From Pisciglobus halotolerans (GTDB taxonomy: Bacteria > Bacillota > Bacilli > Lactobacillales > Carnobacteriaceae): 64,000 nucleotides of DNA. Each line of letters begins with the position of its first letter. Position 1 is the stretch's first letter. A program made the position numbers and the translations under genes. The stretch spans positions 1-64,000 of the forward strand of contig NZ_FOQE01000007.1 in assembly GCF_900113675.1 (NCBI RefSeq). The letters are read 5' to 3'. The notes below the pieces were generated by a model that ran no database searches, was not told the DNA's origin, and saw only the letters and a list, made by a program, of their open reading frames with translations. Shown one piece after another: positions 14,123-24,657 of this stretch.

Positions 14123-15532
14123 ATGACTGACATCCCCGCTAATCAAAGCACAAAGACAATCGTTATTGGAGCAGGTCCAGGTGGTTATACTGCAGCTATT
14201 CGCGCAGCCCAACTCGGACAAAACGTCACGATCATTGAAAAAGAGTATATTGGAGGAGTTTGCTTGAATATCGGCTGTATTCCTTCCAAAGCGCTTATCA
14301 CTGCGGCCCACCGCTATCACTATGCCCTTGACTCCCATACATTTGGTGTAAATGTTGGTACCACAACGATCGATATCAAAAAAACACAAAAATGGAAAAA
14401 TGAGCAAGTCGTCGGTCGTTTGACCAAAGGTGTTGAAGCACTGTTGAAGAAAAATAAAGTGGAGATCATCAGAGGTACAGCTACCTTCAAAGATACAAAA
14501 CAGTTAATTGTTGAAGGTACAGAAGGTAAGCAAACTTTATCTTTTGACAACTGCATCATTTCAACCGGAACAACAGCTGCCTCCTTAAAAGAAGTTCCGT
14601 TTGGAAAGCGCGTGATCGACACTACAGCAGCTTTGAATATCCAAGAATTACCAGATTCTATCACGATTGTAGGTGCCGGTTATGTCGGCTCGCAATTAGC
14701 AGGTGCTCTTAGCAACTTAGGTGTTAAGGTAAACCTGCTTGAAAAAGAAACGCATATTCTCCCCTTCATGGACAAAGATCTTTCTGATCTGGTCGTCAAA
14801 CAATATACAGCAAAAGGGATTCATATCCAGACTGGCGTCACTATCACAACGGCTCAAGAAACTGAGGATGGCATGACGATTCATTATCAAAAAGAAGGCA
14901 AGGATGAAACCTTAACGTCTTCTGTGATATTGGTTTCTGTTGGCCGAAAGCCGTTCACAGCAGGATTGAATCTTGAAAAAATTGGTGTAGCTTTTACAGA
15001 AGAAGGCAAAGTAAAAGTCGATGAACGTCAAATGACAAATATTGATGGCATTTATGCTGTAGGAGATATCACTCCCGGTTCCGCTTTGGCTCATGAAGCT
15101 ATGTTCAACGGGAAGGCTGCTGCAGAGGCCATTGCAGGGAAATCGCCTAAACATGTATTTCAAGCTTTACCGATCGCAGTGTATACAGAACCTGAACTTT
15201 CAACGACCGGTATGAAAGCAGAAGAAGCAAAAGCAGCTGGAAAGCAGTATAAAATCAGCAAATTTCCGTTAGCTGGAAATGGTAGGGCTTTGTCATTGAA
15301 TCAAACAGATGGCTTTATTCGATTGATTACAGACGAAGCGCAAGAAGGTAAAGTTGTAGGCGCCCAAATGGCTGGTGTCAGTGCAGCCGATTTAAGCAGT
15401 CCATTAAGTTTTGTAATTGAAAATGGATTCTCTGCAGAGGATATCGCTTTAACGATCCAAGCTCATCCTTCCGTTGGCGAAGCGATCATGGATACAGCGG
15501 AGCTTGCACTTGGGTTGCCGATCCACATGTAA
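14123..15532 (+). CDS. lpdA: Dihydrolipoamide dehydrogenase, stand-alone
   Basis: The 469-residue flavoprotein has the FAD-binding motif IGAGPGGYTAA, the redox-active disulfide in GGVCLNIGCIPSKAL, an NAD-binding motif (VGAGYVGSQLAG) and the C-terminal dimer motif with catalytic His-Glu (AHPSVGEAIMD). It reoxidises dihydrolipoamide of 2-oxoacid dehydrogenase or glycine cleavage complexes. No E1 or E2 genes are adjacent, and it is the only plus-strand gene between the prophage and tagO. Start follows GAGGAGAGG. Confidence 0.93.
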   Translation: MTDIPANQSTKTIVIGAGPGGYTAAIRAAQLGQNVTIIEKEYIGGVCLNIGCIPSKALITAAHRYHYALDSHTFGVNVGTTTIDIKKTQKWKNEQVVGRLTKGVEALLKKNKVEIIRGTATFKDTKQLIVEGTEGKQTLSFDNCIISTGTTAASLKEVPFGKRVIDTTAALNIQELPDSITIVGAGYVGSQLAGALSNLGVKVNLLEKETHILPFMDKDLSDLVVKQYTAKGIHIQTGVTITTAQETEDGMTIHYQKEGKDETLTSSVILVSVGRKPFTAGLNLEKIGVAFTEEGKVKVDERQMTNIDGIYAVGDITPGSALAHEAMFNGKAAAEAIAGKSPKHVFQALPIAVYTEPELSTTGMKAEEAKAAGKQYKISKFPLAGNGRALSLNQTDGFIRLITDEAQEGKVVGAQMAGVSAADLSSPLSFVIENGFSAEDIALTIQAHPSVGEAIMDTAELALGLPIHM

Positions 15533-15566
15533 ATCCGTTCAATTGTTTAGCATAACGCTCAAACAA

Positions 15567-15607
15567 AAAAACATTCCTCTTCTTGTAAGAAAAAGAGGAA
15601 TGTTTTT
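15567..15607. terminator. Bidirectional terminator between lpdA and pgcA
   Basis: AAAAACATTCCTCTT (15567-15581) pairs perfectly with AAGAGGAATGTTTTT (15593-15607) between two convergent genes, with A and T runs on both sides. It can stop transcripts from both strands. Confidence 0.9.
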
Positions 15608-15640
15608 ATTATTTAACGAGGTTCATGTAGCATAATTTTG

Positions 15641-17374
15641 CTATTCTCCATCAACGATTTTATTGATGTCTGCTTCGAAAGCAGCTAGTTTTTCTTTGGT
15701 TTCACCCATAGATTCAGCTTTGGCTCCAATATAAAACTTGATTTTTGGCTCTGTTCCTGATGGGCGAACAGCGATCCAACTATCATCCATCAATTTGTAT
15801 TTCAGTACATCAGAAGAAGACATCTTGATTTCTTCTTCACTGTTCGTTTCGTTATTGATCCGTTTACCTGTTTTAAAATCTTCCATCATTTTGATGCGTA
15901 TTCCGCCGAATTCAGCCGGCATTTCTTCTCTAAATTTCTCCATCAAAGCTTTGATTTTAGCTGATCCTTCGATCCCTGCCATTTTCACTGAAATTGTTTT
16001 TTCTTTATAGTAGCCATATTTATGATACAAATCTTGTAATCCATCATATAATGTATACCCTTTGTCTTTATAAAAGGCTGCTACTTCAGCGATCAGTACC
16101 AGTGCTTGGATGGCATCTTTATCACGGACAAATGGACGAACCAAGTATCCGTAACTTTCTTCAAAACCAAATAGGAACGTTTGACTTTGGTCTTGTTCAT
16201 ATTGCTTGATTTTTTCGGCAATAAATTTGAACCCAGTCAACACATCAAGCATTTTCACATCAAAACTTTCTGCGATCGTTGTTGGCAATTCGCTGGAAAC
16301 GATCGATTTGATGACGACACCATTTCTTGGCAGCTCATCTGCTTCTTGTTTAGCGGTTAGCAAGTAATGCAACATTAAACTGGCGATTTGGTTTCCTGTC
16401 AGTACTTCATAATAACCAGTAGATGTTTTAACGGCGATACCCAAACGGTCAGCATCTGGATCGCTTGCCACTAGTACGTCTGCATCGATTTCTTTTCCTA
16501 ATTTAATGGCATATTCAAAAGCACCCGGCTCTTCAGGGTTCGGTGATTTAACCGTTGAAAAATCAGCATCTGGAATTGCTTGTTTTGGTTCCAATGTCAC
16601 CCCTTCAAAACCAGCATTTTTCAAGGCTCGTTCCCCCAGCATGCCTCCAGTACCATGTAATGGCGTGTAGACCAATTTCATATCTTTCCCTACGCGCTTG
16701 ATCAGTTCGTGATCGATCGTCACTTCTTTGACTCGTTCTAAGTAAGCTTCATCAACTTCATCCCCGATCATCGTCAATAGTCCGCTTTCTTCTAACGCTT
16801 CATCTGAAAGGACTTCAACAGTCAAGCTGTTTTCAACGCTTCTCACATAAGCCGTTAAAGCGTCTGCTTCTTTTGGAGGCAGTTGTCCGCCATCTTCTCC
16901 GTAAATCTTGTAACCATTATATTCAGGTGGATTATGGCTAGCCGTGATCATAATACCAGCGAAAGCATTTAAATGACGAACGGCAAACGACAATTCAGGT
17001 GTTGGCCGCAAGCTTTCAAATACATAAGACGGGATCCCATGATTTCCCAATGTTTTAGCTGCTTCCATTGCAAACACAGGTGATTGATGTCTGGAGTCAT
17101 AAGCAATAGCTACTCCACGTTTTTTTGCTTCTTCTCCATTTTCTTCCATAAATAAAGCCAAGCCTTCTGTTGCTTGACGAACGGTATATTGATTCATGCG
17201 ATTGATTCCGACTCCAATTACACCGCGCATCCCTGCTGTACCGAATTCAAGCGGGGCAAAAAAAGCATCTTCTAAGGCTTCTGGGTTATCTTTAAGCGCA
17301 TTCAATTCTTCTTTTAAGTTGGATTGCAAAGTATCTTCGTTCGTCCATACCTCAACCGTTTCTTTCCAGTTCAT
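15641..17374 (-). CDS. pgcA: Alpha-phosphoglucomutase (PgcA type)
   Basis: The enzyme interconverts glucose-1-phosphate and glucose-6-phosphate, feeding UDP-glucose synthesis by GalU. I start it at ATG 17374 (MNWKETVEVWTNE, 577 residues) because GAAGGAT lies just upstream; an in-frame extension to 17428 has no such site. Motifs: catalytic serine loop TASHNPPEYNGYKIY, metal loop DPDADRLGIA, sugar-binding GFEESYGYL, phosphate-binding RPSGTEPKIKFY. Size fits the Gram-positive two-phosphohexomutase family. Confidence 0.95.
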   Translation of the reverse strand: MNWKETVEVWTNEDTLQSNLKEELNALKDNPEALEDAFFAPLEFGTAGMRGVIGVGINRMNQYTVRQATEGLALFMEENGEEAKKRGVAIAYDSRHQSPVFAMEAAKTLGNHGIPSYVFESLRPTPELSFAVRHLNAFAGIMITASHNPPEYNGYKIYGEDGGQLPPKEADALTAYVRSVENSLTVEVLSDEALEESGLLTMIGDEVDEAYLERVKEVTIDHELIKRVGKDMKLVYTPLHGTGGMLGERALKNAGFEGVTLEPKQAIPDADFSTVKSPNPEEPGAFEYAIKLGKEIDADVLVASDPDADRLGIAVKTSTGYYEVLTGNQIASLMLHYLLTAKQEADELPRNGVVIKSIVSSELPTTIAESFDVKMLDVLTGFKFIAEKIKQYEQDQSQTFLFGFEESYGYLVRPFVRDKDAIQALVLIAEVAAFYKDKGYTLYDGLQDLYHKYGYYKEKTISVKMAGIEGSAKIKALMEKFREEMPAEFGGIRIKMMEDFKTGKRINNETNSEEEIKMSSSDVLKYKLMDDSWIAVRPSGTEPKIKFYIGAKAESMGETKEKLAAFEADINKIVDGE

Positions 17375-17608
17375 TTTCCATCCTTCTTTCATTCGCATAT
17401 TATGTATTGTTCTTAACAAGTATACCATTTATTAGACAACTTTTCCTAAGAATATGCATAATAAAGCAGCTTTTTTCATCAAATGGCAGAAAATTGTTTA
17501 AAAAATCTTTTATCTCTTCTGTTCTCCTATTTTTTAAAATCCCCTCATTCGATGACACATAAACAGCTCAGAAATAAAAAAGAAGTCAAACAGTCAATGG
17601 CTTTCTCT

Positions 17609-17878
17609 TTAAGTGTCTTCTTTTAAAGAGTCTACAAATTGCTTGGCCTCTAACATGGACATTCCTTTTTCTATTCGTAAATACTTTATCGTTTTGATTT
17701 CCCCGATAGTTTTTAATTTTTCCTTTGCTAAGGCGACCAATTCGTCATCACTTTCATTAGAGCGTAACTTTTTATTCTCTTCTCGCAAAATTTTCATTTG
17801 CTTTGATTGTCCATTGATCGTGATGAAGCAGACAATATTTAAAAGCAAAGATGCTACCAAAACTAAATGAATATTCAT
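17609..17878 (-). CDS. Membrane-anchored L7/L12 C-terminal-like protein
   Basis: I start this at ATG 17878 (MNIHLVLVASLLLNIVCF, 89 residues); the longer frame to 17977 begins with implausible sequence. One membrane helix (about 4-20) is followed by a short coiled coil (KQMKILREENKKL) and a block, GEIKTIKYLRIEKGMSMLEA, then KQFVDSL, that resembles the ribosomal protein L7/L12 C-terminal domain. Function is unknown. A repeat element (17989-18270) lies upstream. Confidence 0.65.
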   Translation of the reverse strand: MNIHLVLVASLLLNIVCFITINGQSKQMKILREENKKLRSNESDDELVALAKEKLKTIGEIKTIKYLRIEKGMSMLEAKQFVDSLKEDT

Positions 17879-17988
17879 TCTAAAGACCCCATTTCTACTA
17901 TTTCTATAATTAAAATGACCCATCATTTTATGCATTACTTTAACAGAAAGTTTATATACCATCAAATTTATACACAATATAAAAAAGC

Positions 17989-18270
17989 GGTTCTACAATA
18001 TTTAACGTTGGTCTGTAAAAAATCAATTTTTTTAATGCTAAGCTCGTTAGAATCCTATTTCTAGAAATTTCAGGAGGCGCATAGGGCTACTGATAGCCAT
18101 GAAAAAAGATGCAATGTGAATCACTTAGTGTTAGGCTTTAGCCGTTACACTAAGTTTGAAGCTTGCAAGCATTGAGACGCGATTTTCAGCTCAATGTGTT
18201 CTCATGGCTTTCCATCAGTAGCCCATCGACCGTAGGAAATTTCTTTACCAACGTTAAAAGAAGAAGAACC
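17989..18270 (+). repeat. Family A palindromic MITE-like repeat, full-length copy 1
   Basis: A 282-bp element with imperfect terminal inverted repeats (GGTTCT..TTTAACGTTGGT at the left, ACCAACGTTAAA..GAAGAACC at the right). Nested inverted pairs lie inside: GGGCTACTGAT/ATCAGTAGCCC, CCATGA/TCATGG and CTTAGTGT/ACACTAAG. It could fold as one long stem. Other copies are at 38154, 46352, 50993 and 59596. No transposase is encoded. Confidence 0.85.
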
Positions 18271-18274
18271 AAAA

Positions 18275-18317
18275 AAGCCAAAACAAAGTAAAATACCCTT
18301 TTACTTTGTTTTGGCTT
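18275..18317. terminator. Terminator after trxB
   Basis: AAGCCAAAACAAAGTAAAA (18275-18293) pairs perfectly over 19 bp with 18299-18317 around a 5-base loop. A-rich and T-rich flanks allow function in both directions. It ends the hprK-to-trxB run. Confidence 0.92.
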
Positions 18318-18337
18318 CTCGTTTTTTATTAATTATC

Positions 18338-19315
<978 letters not shown>

Positions 19316-19402
19316 CTATTATTGATTACCTCTAGTTTATATGGAAACGCAAATTTTTTCCACCTTTTTTACTTACTAAATAAAAGTAAACGATTTAACT
19401 TG

Positions 19403-19834
19403 TCAAAAATTATCCAATTCTATCTCAAGTTCTGCTTGGAACTGCTCGGCTTCTTGTTGATAGTCGCCGCTTGGTTCCAAATACAGATAAACTTGTGTAT
19501 ACTTCAATGCCCGGAGAAAGTCCTCTAAAAAAGCAAAGTTATTTGCCTGAAAATAATACACTTCAGGGAAATAACCAAGCCCTCCTTTGATCAAACTTTC
19601 CAACAGATCAGCAGAAGCCTGATAATTTCCTTGGTGCTGTTTAATCAAAGCTACTTGGCATAATCCAAATACTCGATCCATTTCATCCTGAGCGAGGCTA
19701 GCAGCGCGCTCGAAGTATTTTTCTGCATCATGTAAACGACTCTTTTGAAAAGCTTTCCATCCCCGTTTAAAATAAAATTCAGCTGAGGGTTCAATACAGA
19801 TAATCGGTTCATTTTCTCTTTTTTCTGGCTGCAT
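19403..19834 (-). CDS. Tetratricopeptide-repeat protein
   Basis: The 143-residue protein has two to three TPR-like helix pairs (AEFYFKRGWKAFQKSRLHDA, FGLCQVALIKQHQGNYQASA, VYYFQANNFAFLEDFLRALK). I start at ATG 19834 because GAGGTGA lies 9 bp upstream; GTG 19846 is an alternative. TPRs mediate protein contacts; the partner is unknown. It lies between galU and trxB in the same direction. Confidence 0.75.
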   Translation of the reverse strand: MQPEKRENEPIICIEPSAEFYFKRGWKAFQKSRLHDAEKYFERAASLAQDEMDRVFGLCQVALIKQHQGNYQASADLLESLIKGGLGYFPEVYYFQANNFAFLEDFLRALKYTQVYLYLEPSGDYQQEAEQFQAELEIELDNF

Positions 19835-19859
19835 AACCTTCTTCACCTCATTCCGGGGC

Positions 19860-20855
19860 TTATTTTGTTTCTTTTGGTGGTTCTTTCACTGTTTCTTTTG
19901 ATTCTTCTTTCGACTTTTTCTTTTCAGTTTTTTCTGTTTCTTCAGCTGTTTCGGATCCGCTTGTTTTGCCGTCTTTTGCTTCAATTTCTTTGGCTAATGC
20001 TAAAATATAGTCATGCAATTCGTCTTTGACTTGATCATGCTCTAATCCATATTGGATACTGGTCTTCAAAAAGCCGAACTTATCGCCTACATCATAGCGT
20101 TGCCCTTTAAATTCATGGGCAAAGACACGTTGCGTTTTATTTAAAGTATCGATCGCATCTGTCAATTGGATCTCGTTGCCTGCTCCAGGCTCTTGTTTTT
20201 CAAGAATATCGAAGATCTCAGGTGTCAGTAGATAACGTCCAATGATCGCTAAGTTGCTTGGTGCTTCTTCTGATTTAGGTTTTTCCACAAAGCGTTTCAC
20301 ATTGAACAAATCATCTTCCATTTGCGCTTCTGGATCAATGATGCCATATTTAGAAGTATCTTCATAAGGCACACGCATAACCGCAATATTAGAAGCATGA
20401 GTTTTATCATACTGATCGATCAGCTGCTTTGTCAGCGGAACTTCATCGTTCATAATATCGTCTCCAAGCATGACGACAAAAGGTTCATTCCCAACAAATG
20501 CTTTAGCATGCAGGACAGCATCTCCTAACCCTTTCGGATAAGACTGACGCACAAAGAAAAGATTTAATTCAGTCGTTTCCTCCACTTGTTTCAATAGGTC
20601 AAGTTTGCCTTTTTCTTTCAAATTTTCTTCTAATTCAATATTAGAGTCAAAGTGGTCTTCAATAGGGCGTTTGCTTTTTCCGGTAATGATCAAAATGTCT
20701 TCGATACCCGAATTTATGGCTTCTTCAACGATAAATTGAATGGTCGGCTTGTCAACGATCGGCAGCATTTCTTTTGCCATTGCTTTTGTTGCAGGTAAAA
20801 AACGTGTACCTAGACCTGCTGCGGGGATAACGGCTTTTCTTACCTTTTTCATCAT
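19860..20855 (-). CDS. galU: UTP-glucose-1-phosphate uridylyltransferase with charged tail
   Basis: The 331-residue enzyme makes UDP-glucose from glucose-1-phosphate for glycolipid, teichoic acid and polysaccharide synthesis. Motifs: [20 protein letters not shown] (nucleotide binding), [12 protein letters not shown] and [12 protein letters not shown]. After the usual end near residue 295 there is a tail of about 36 residues made mostly of Lys, Glu, Thr and Ser, unlike the compact form of the family. Two start codons (20855 and 20852) are both possible. Confidence 0.94.
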   Translation of the reverse strand: MMKKVRKAVIPAAGLGTRFLPATKAMAKEMLPIVDKPTIQFIVEEAINSGIEDILIITGKSKRPIEDHFDSNIELEENLKEKGKLDLLKQVEETTELNLFFVRQSYPKGLGDAVLHAKAFVGNEPFVVMLGDDIMNDEVPLTKQLIDQYDKTHASNIAVMRVPYEDTSKYGIIDPEAQMEDDLFNVKRFVEKPKSEEAPSNLAIIGRYLLTPEIFDILEKQEPGAGNEIQLTDAIDTLNKTQRVFAHEFKGQRYDVGDKFGFLKTSIQYGLEHDQVKDELHDYILALAKEIEAKDGKTSGSETAEETEKTEKKKSKEESKETVKEPPKETK

Positions 20856-20874
20856 TTATTCCTCCAGTTCGTCT

Positions 20875-21888
20875 TTAGTCGTTTTCATTCTTTCCTACAC
20901 GGTTCATCAACTTCATGATCACTTCTCTGACATCTTCATGTTTATAAATCACATCATAGATGGCTGTAGTGATCGGCATCTCTACATTTTTCAAGTCTGC
21001 TAATTCGTACGCAGCTTTGGTTGTGGCGATTCCTTCAACGACCATTCCCATGTTTTCCAGTATATCATCGAGTTTTTTTCCTTCTCCTAGCATCTTCCCT
21101 GCACGCCAGTTTCTCGAATGGACACTTGTACAAGTTACGATCAAATCACCTACACCACTTAAACCTAAAAAGGTCAATGGATCTGCCCCAAATGCTGCAC
21201 CTAATCGACTAATTTCTGCCAATCCTCTCGTCATCAATGCAGCTTTAGCATTGTCTCCATACCCCAATCCTACTAGAGCACCTGCGCCAACTGCAATAAT
21301 ATTCTTTAATGCTGCACCCAGTTCAACTCCGATAATATCTTCGTTTGTGTAAATGCGAAAATAATCATTCATAAACAAAGCTTGAACATCTTCCGCCGCC
21401 ATCTTATTCTCTGAAGCAGCTGTAATCGAAGTCAAGTCTTGGACTGCAACCTCTTCAGCATGACTAGGCCCTGATAATGCTACAATAGCTTTTCTTTTTT
21501 CCTCTGGTATTTCTTCTGCTAAGATCTCAGAAATTCTTTTGTGTGTGCCTTGTTCCAATCCTTTGCTCGCGTGAACGATGAGTACCGGTTTTTCCAATAT
21601 AGCAGTTACTTTTTGTGCCACTTCTCGCATTGCTTTTGTAGGGATCACAAATAAGACCGTGTCCGCTTGACTTAAAGCATCGCTTAAATCATTCGTGCTC
21701 TTTAGTTTTTTAGGCAATTGGACGTCTGGCAAATATTTTTTATTGGTGTGTTGTTCATTGATCTCAGCTGCCTGTTCCGGATGGTTGCCCCATAAACAGA
21801 CCTCTTGTCCATTTTCTACTAACACTTTTGCTAGAGCAGTGCCCCAAGAACCGGCACCCAAAACTGCCGTTTTCTTTATTGGATTCAT
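20875..21888 (-). CDS. gpsA: Glycerol-3-phosphate dehydrogenase [NAD(P)+]
   Basis: The enzyme makes sn-glycerol-3-phosphate from dihydroxyacetone phosphate for membrane lipids and teichoic acids. The start is ATG 21888 ([20 protein letters not shown], 337 residues), with AAGGAATAGG upstream; an extension to 21915 is unlikely. Other motifs: [31 protein letters not shown]. It lies between lgt and galU, 19 bp from galU. Confidence 0.96.
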   Translation of the reverse strand: MNPIKKTAVLGAGSWGTALAKVLVENGQEVCLWGNHPEQAAEINEQHTNKKYLPDVQLPKKLKSTNDLSDALSQADTVLFVIPTKAMREVAQKVTAILEKPVLIVHASKGLEQGTHKRISEILAEEIPEEKRKAIVALSGPSHAEEVAVQDLTSITAASENKMAAEDVQALFMNDYFRIYTNEDIIGVELGAALKNIIAVGAGALVGLGYGDNAKAALMTRGLAEISRLGAAFGADPLTFLGLSGVGDLIVTCTSVHSRNWRAGKMLGEGKKLDDILENMGMVVEGIATTKAAYELADLKNVEMPITTAIYDVIYKHEDVREVIMKLMNRVGKNEND

Positions 21889-22064
21889 CCTATTCCTTCT
21901 TTCTTTACTAAACAAACAGCTTTTTTATTTTTAAACACTAGCGTCGTCTGATTGCCAAGAAACGCTATTTGCTAGGAGTACTAACGATTATTCCATCGTC
22001 TACGCCATTTTTTAACGTTTGTCATTGGTTTCTCTTCATGCTCTTTCAATCAAAATGCTGTGGA

Positions 22065-22928
22065 CTATTCCGTAACTTGTCCACCATTTTTGACTTTCTT
22101 TTTCTGTAAGCCATCTGTGTAATACGGTTTTCGTGGATAATCTCTTCTGCGGTAAAACCAAACAATCGCTGCACCAATCAGTAAAACTGCACTCAATGCT
22201 TGAGAAACCCTTATTGAAGTTCCTGGTATGTATAAACTATCCGTCCGCATGCCTTCGACCCACAAGCGTCCTGCAGCATACCATATGACATAACTAAGTG
22301 CTACTTCTCCCTGCAGCAAAAGATGCTTTTTATTTCGCAACAATACGATCACGATAAAACCAACGAAACTCCATAACGATTCATATAAAAAAGTTGGATG
22401 GTAATAAACGCCATTGATTTCCATTTGGCGAATGATGAACTCTGGTAAAAAGAGATTTTCCAAGAAAGCACGGCTGACTTCTCCGCCATGGGCTTCCTGA
22501 TTAATGAAATTCCCCCATCTTCCGATTGCTTGGGCCAATAAAACACTCGGTGCAATGACATCCAGCATCAACCACATCGGAATGCCGCGTTTTTTTGTAA
22601 ACCAATAAATCACTAACCCACCAGCAATCAATCCACCATAAATTGCAATACCACCTTCCCAGATCGCAATGATTTTCTCTGGGTGAGCAAGGTAATAATC
22701 TAATTTGAAGATCACGTAATAAAGACGTGCACCGACAAAAGCAAGTGGAATCATCCACATCGCCATATCAATGATCGTATCTTCTTGAATACCTCTTTTT
22801 TCAGCTTCTTTTGAACTGAGATAGATTGCAATAAAAATCCCGGCTGCAATGATCACGCCATACCAGTGAACAGACAATGGACCAAGTTTGATTGCAATCG
22901 GATCTAGTGCTGGGTAAATATCTTTCAT
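22065..22928 (-). CDS. lgt: Prolipoprotein diacylglyceryl transferase
   Basis: The 287-residue membrane enzyme transfers diacylglycerol from phosphatidylglycerol to the lipobox cysteine of prolipoproteins, such as the PstS proteins in this window. It has about seven membrane segments and the signature GRWGNFINQEAHGG. The ribosome site AAGGAG precedes ATG 22928, 20 bp after hprK. The hprK-lgt pairing is classical in low-GC Gram-positives. Confidence 0.97.
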   Translation of the reverse strand: MKDIYPALDPIAIKLGPLSVHWYGVIIAAGIFIAIYLSSKEAEKRGIQEDTIIDMAMWMIPLAFVGARLYYVIFKLDYYLAHPEKIIAIWEGGIAIYGGLIAGGLVIYWFTKKRGIPMWLMLDVIAPSVLLAQAIGRWGNFINQEAHGGEVSRAFLENLFLPEFIIRQMEINGVYYHPTFLYESLWSFVGFIVIVLLRNKKHLLLQGEVALSYVIWYAAGRLWVEGMRTDSLYIPGTSIRVSQALSAVLLIGAAIVWFYRRRDYPRKPYYTDGLQKKKVKNGGQVTE

Positions 22929-22948
22929 TTAATACTTTCAACTCCTTG

Positions 22949-23881
22949 TTATTCGTCTGAATTTTTCCGAATCAATTCTTCTAAGTTGCGATTTAAAGTT
23001 GCTGTTGCATCATAACCCATTTGCTTAGCTCTAAAGTTCATCGCAGCAACTTCAATGATATTGGATAAATTCCGACCTGTACGAACAGGAATAGAAATTT
23101 TAGGGATATCTACATCAAAGACATGCAAGGTTTCTTCTGAGCTTCCTAAACGATCATACTGCTCATTTTTGTTCCATAATTTCAAGTTGACTGCTAAGTT
23201 GACTGTTTTACTTGTACGGATCGCTCCCACACCGAATAAGTTCACTACATCAATAATGCCTACCCCACGGATCTCGATCAAATGGGCTAAAATTTCTGGT
23301 GGCTCACCGACGATGCGACTCTCATCCATCATATAGAGATCCACTCGATCATCAGCTACTAAGCGATGCCCGCGTTGGATCAATTCTAAAGCTGTTTCAC
23401 TTTTTCCAATACCGCTATCTCCAGTGATCAGTACGCCCATCCCGTAAATATCTACTAATACACCATGAACTGAAAAGCGTTCTGCTAGTTTCTCTTCTAA
23501 AAAGCTGGTCACATTACTCGACAAGCGTGTTGTTGGTTGGTCTGAAATCAAAACAGGAATCTGTTTTTCTTCTGCAGCTTGAATCAGTTCCTGAGGTGGG
23601 ACTAATTCTCTTGAGATAAGAAAGGCTGGTGTTTCTTCTTGGCACATTCTTCTCATAACGATCAATCGTTCATCACTCGTCATCTGTTTTGAAAATGAAA
23701 TTTCTGTTCTACCAAATAATTGTACTCTATTTTGAGGATAGTAATTAAAATAACCTGTTAATTCTAATCCTGGTCGTGATAGGTCGCTCACTTCTATTTT
23801 ACGGCCTAAATACGCATCGCCGCTGTAGACCTCTAAGTCGATTGCTTCGACAAGTTCTTGAACGGTTACACTGCTTCCCAT
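22949..23881 (-). CDS. hprK: HPr kinase/phosphorylase
   Basis: The 310-residue enzyme phosphorylates HPr on Ser46 and so controls CcpA-mediated catabolite repression. Visible features: His139, Walker A loop GDSGIGKS (154-161), and the family signature EIRGVGIIDVVNLFGVGAIR. Ribosome site GGAAGAGGTGA. First gene of the hprK-lgt-gpsA-galU-TPR-trxB run. Confidence 0.97.
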   Translation of the reverse strand: MGSSVTVQELVEAIDLEVYSGDAYLGRKIEVSDLSRPGLELTGYFNYYPQNRVQLFGRTEISFSKQMTSDERLIVMRRMCQEETPAFLISRELVPPQELIQAAEEKQIPVLISDQPTTRLSSNVTSFLEEKLAERFSVHGVLVDIYGMGVLITGDSGIGKSETALELIQRGHRLVADDRVDLYMMDESRIVGEPPEILAHLIEIRGVGIIDVVNLFGVGAIRTSKTVNLAVNLKLWNKNEQYDRLGSSEETLHVFDVDIPKISIPVRTGRNLSNIIEVAAMNFRAKQMGYDATATLNRNLEELIRKNSDE

Positions 23882-24220
23882 TCACTTCACCTCTTCCAAT
23901 AAAATTTTGTGTCTTTATTTTTTAAAAACGGTATATACATTTTTTACGCATAAAAAAAAGTGATCCTTGCAGAAAAAGTGTACTCTGCAATTAACCTTGT
24001 AGGAAGACACCGTGATTTTTAAAGCGTTATTTTTTATCTTTTCAACTTTCTGAAGAAAATCTTTTGACCCCTGATGTTTTAAAGGGCTCATATCATTCTA
24101 CCATTTTAACACACGCCTTTAAAGAAATGCATCATGAAAAGTCAAACATCTTTACTTTGTAAACTTCGTTATCCTTCAGACATTTGTTCTTGCTATTCTG
24201 GACCGATAAAACCTAAAAAA
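23882..24220 (-). promoter_or_regulatory. hprK promoter and long leader
   Basis: On the minus strand a likely promoter has TTTAAA (24123-24118), 17 bp, and TAGAAT (24100-24095) with extended TGG. The transcribed leader is about 200 bases and holds a 7-bp stem (TTGCAGA 23967-23973, TCTGCAA 23984-23990) followed by a T-run after 7 bases. That could attenuate transcription. No gene is seen here. Confidence 0.45.
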
Positions 24221-24245
24221 GAGCAGGGATAAAAAATCCCTGCTC
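24221..24245 (-). terminator. Terminator of the liaXYZ operon
   Basis: GAGCAGGGAT (24221-24230) pairs with ATCCCTGCTC (24236-24245); the minus strand then shows TTTTTT. It follows liaZ by about 60 bp. Confidence 0.9.
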
Positions 24246-24303
24246 TCATTTCATGAATATTCTTAACTCATTCATTTTCGCGCTTATTTTTTCTTCGTTC
24301 CTT

Positions 24304-24657
24304 TTATCGTCGCTCTGTTACCATCCGATTATTGAAGAAGGTATTGACGAGTGACAGGATAATCGCAACAAACATGGCTGTCCAGAAAGAAGAGAAAGAA
24401 AACCCATCGCCCACGATCCCTGCTGTCATGCTCAGCATAGCGCCATTGATCACAATACTAAACAATCCCAATGTCAGGATCGTGATCGGCAAAGAAAACA
24501 ATACGAGGATAGGTTTCACGATCATATTCAGCAAAGCAAGAACCAAACTTGCGCCTAAAGCGATCCAAACACTTCTGACGTAAAAGCTATTTTGAAGAAA
24601 TCCAGCCAGCGCTAGGAAAACCAACGCGTTTATGAAGATGCGTTGCCAGAATCTCAC
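24304..24657 (-). CDS. liaZ: LiaZ, phage-holin-family (YvlD-like) membrane protein
   Basis: The 117-residue protein has four hydrophobic helices and belongs to the holin-like 4_2/YvlD family (VALALLNMIVKPILVLFSLP type segment in the second helix). It starts at GTG 24657, overlapping the liaY stop, with GGAGTGA as ribosome site. In E. faecalis it is the third gene of the LiaR-controlled liaXYZ operon linked to daptomycin and antimicrobial-peptide response. Confidence 0.85.
   Translation of the reverse strand: MRFWQRIFINALVFLALAGFLQNSFYVRSVWIALGASLVLALLNMIVKPILVLFSLPITILTLGLFSIVINGAMLSMTAGIVGDGFSFSSFWTAMFVAIILSLVNTFFNNRMVTERR

Noticed and set aside
17374-17428. Longer N terminus for phosphoglucomutase
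   Set aside because: The extension lacks a ribosome site and family similarity; ATG 17374 has GAAGGAT.
17989-18270. Full family A element considered as an insertion sequence or riboswitch
   Set aside because: It has no transposase frame, occurs in several unrelated places and orientations, and matches no riboswitch class I recognise.
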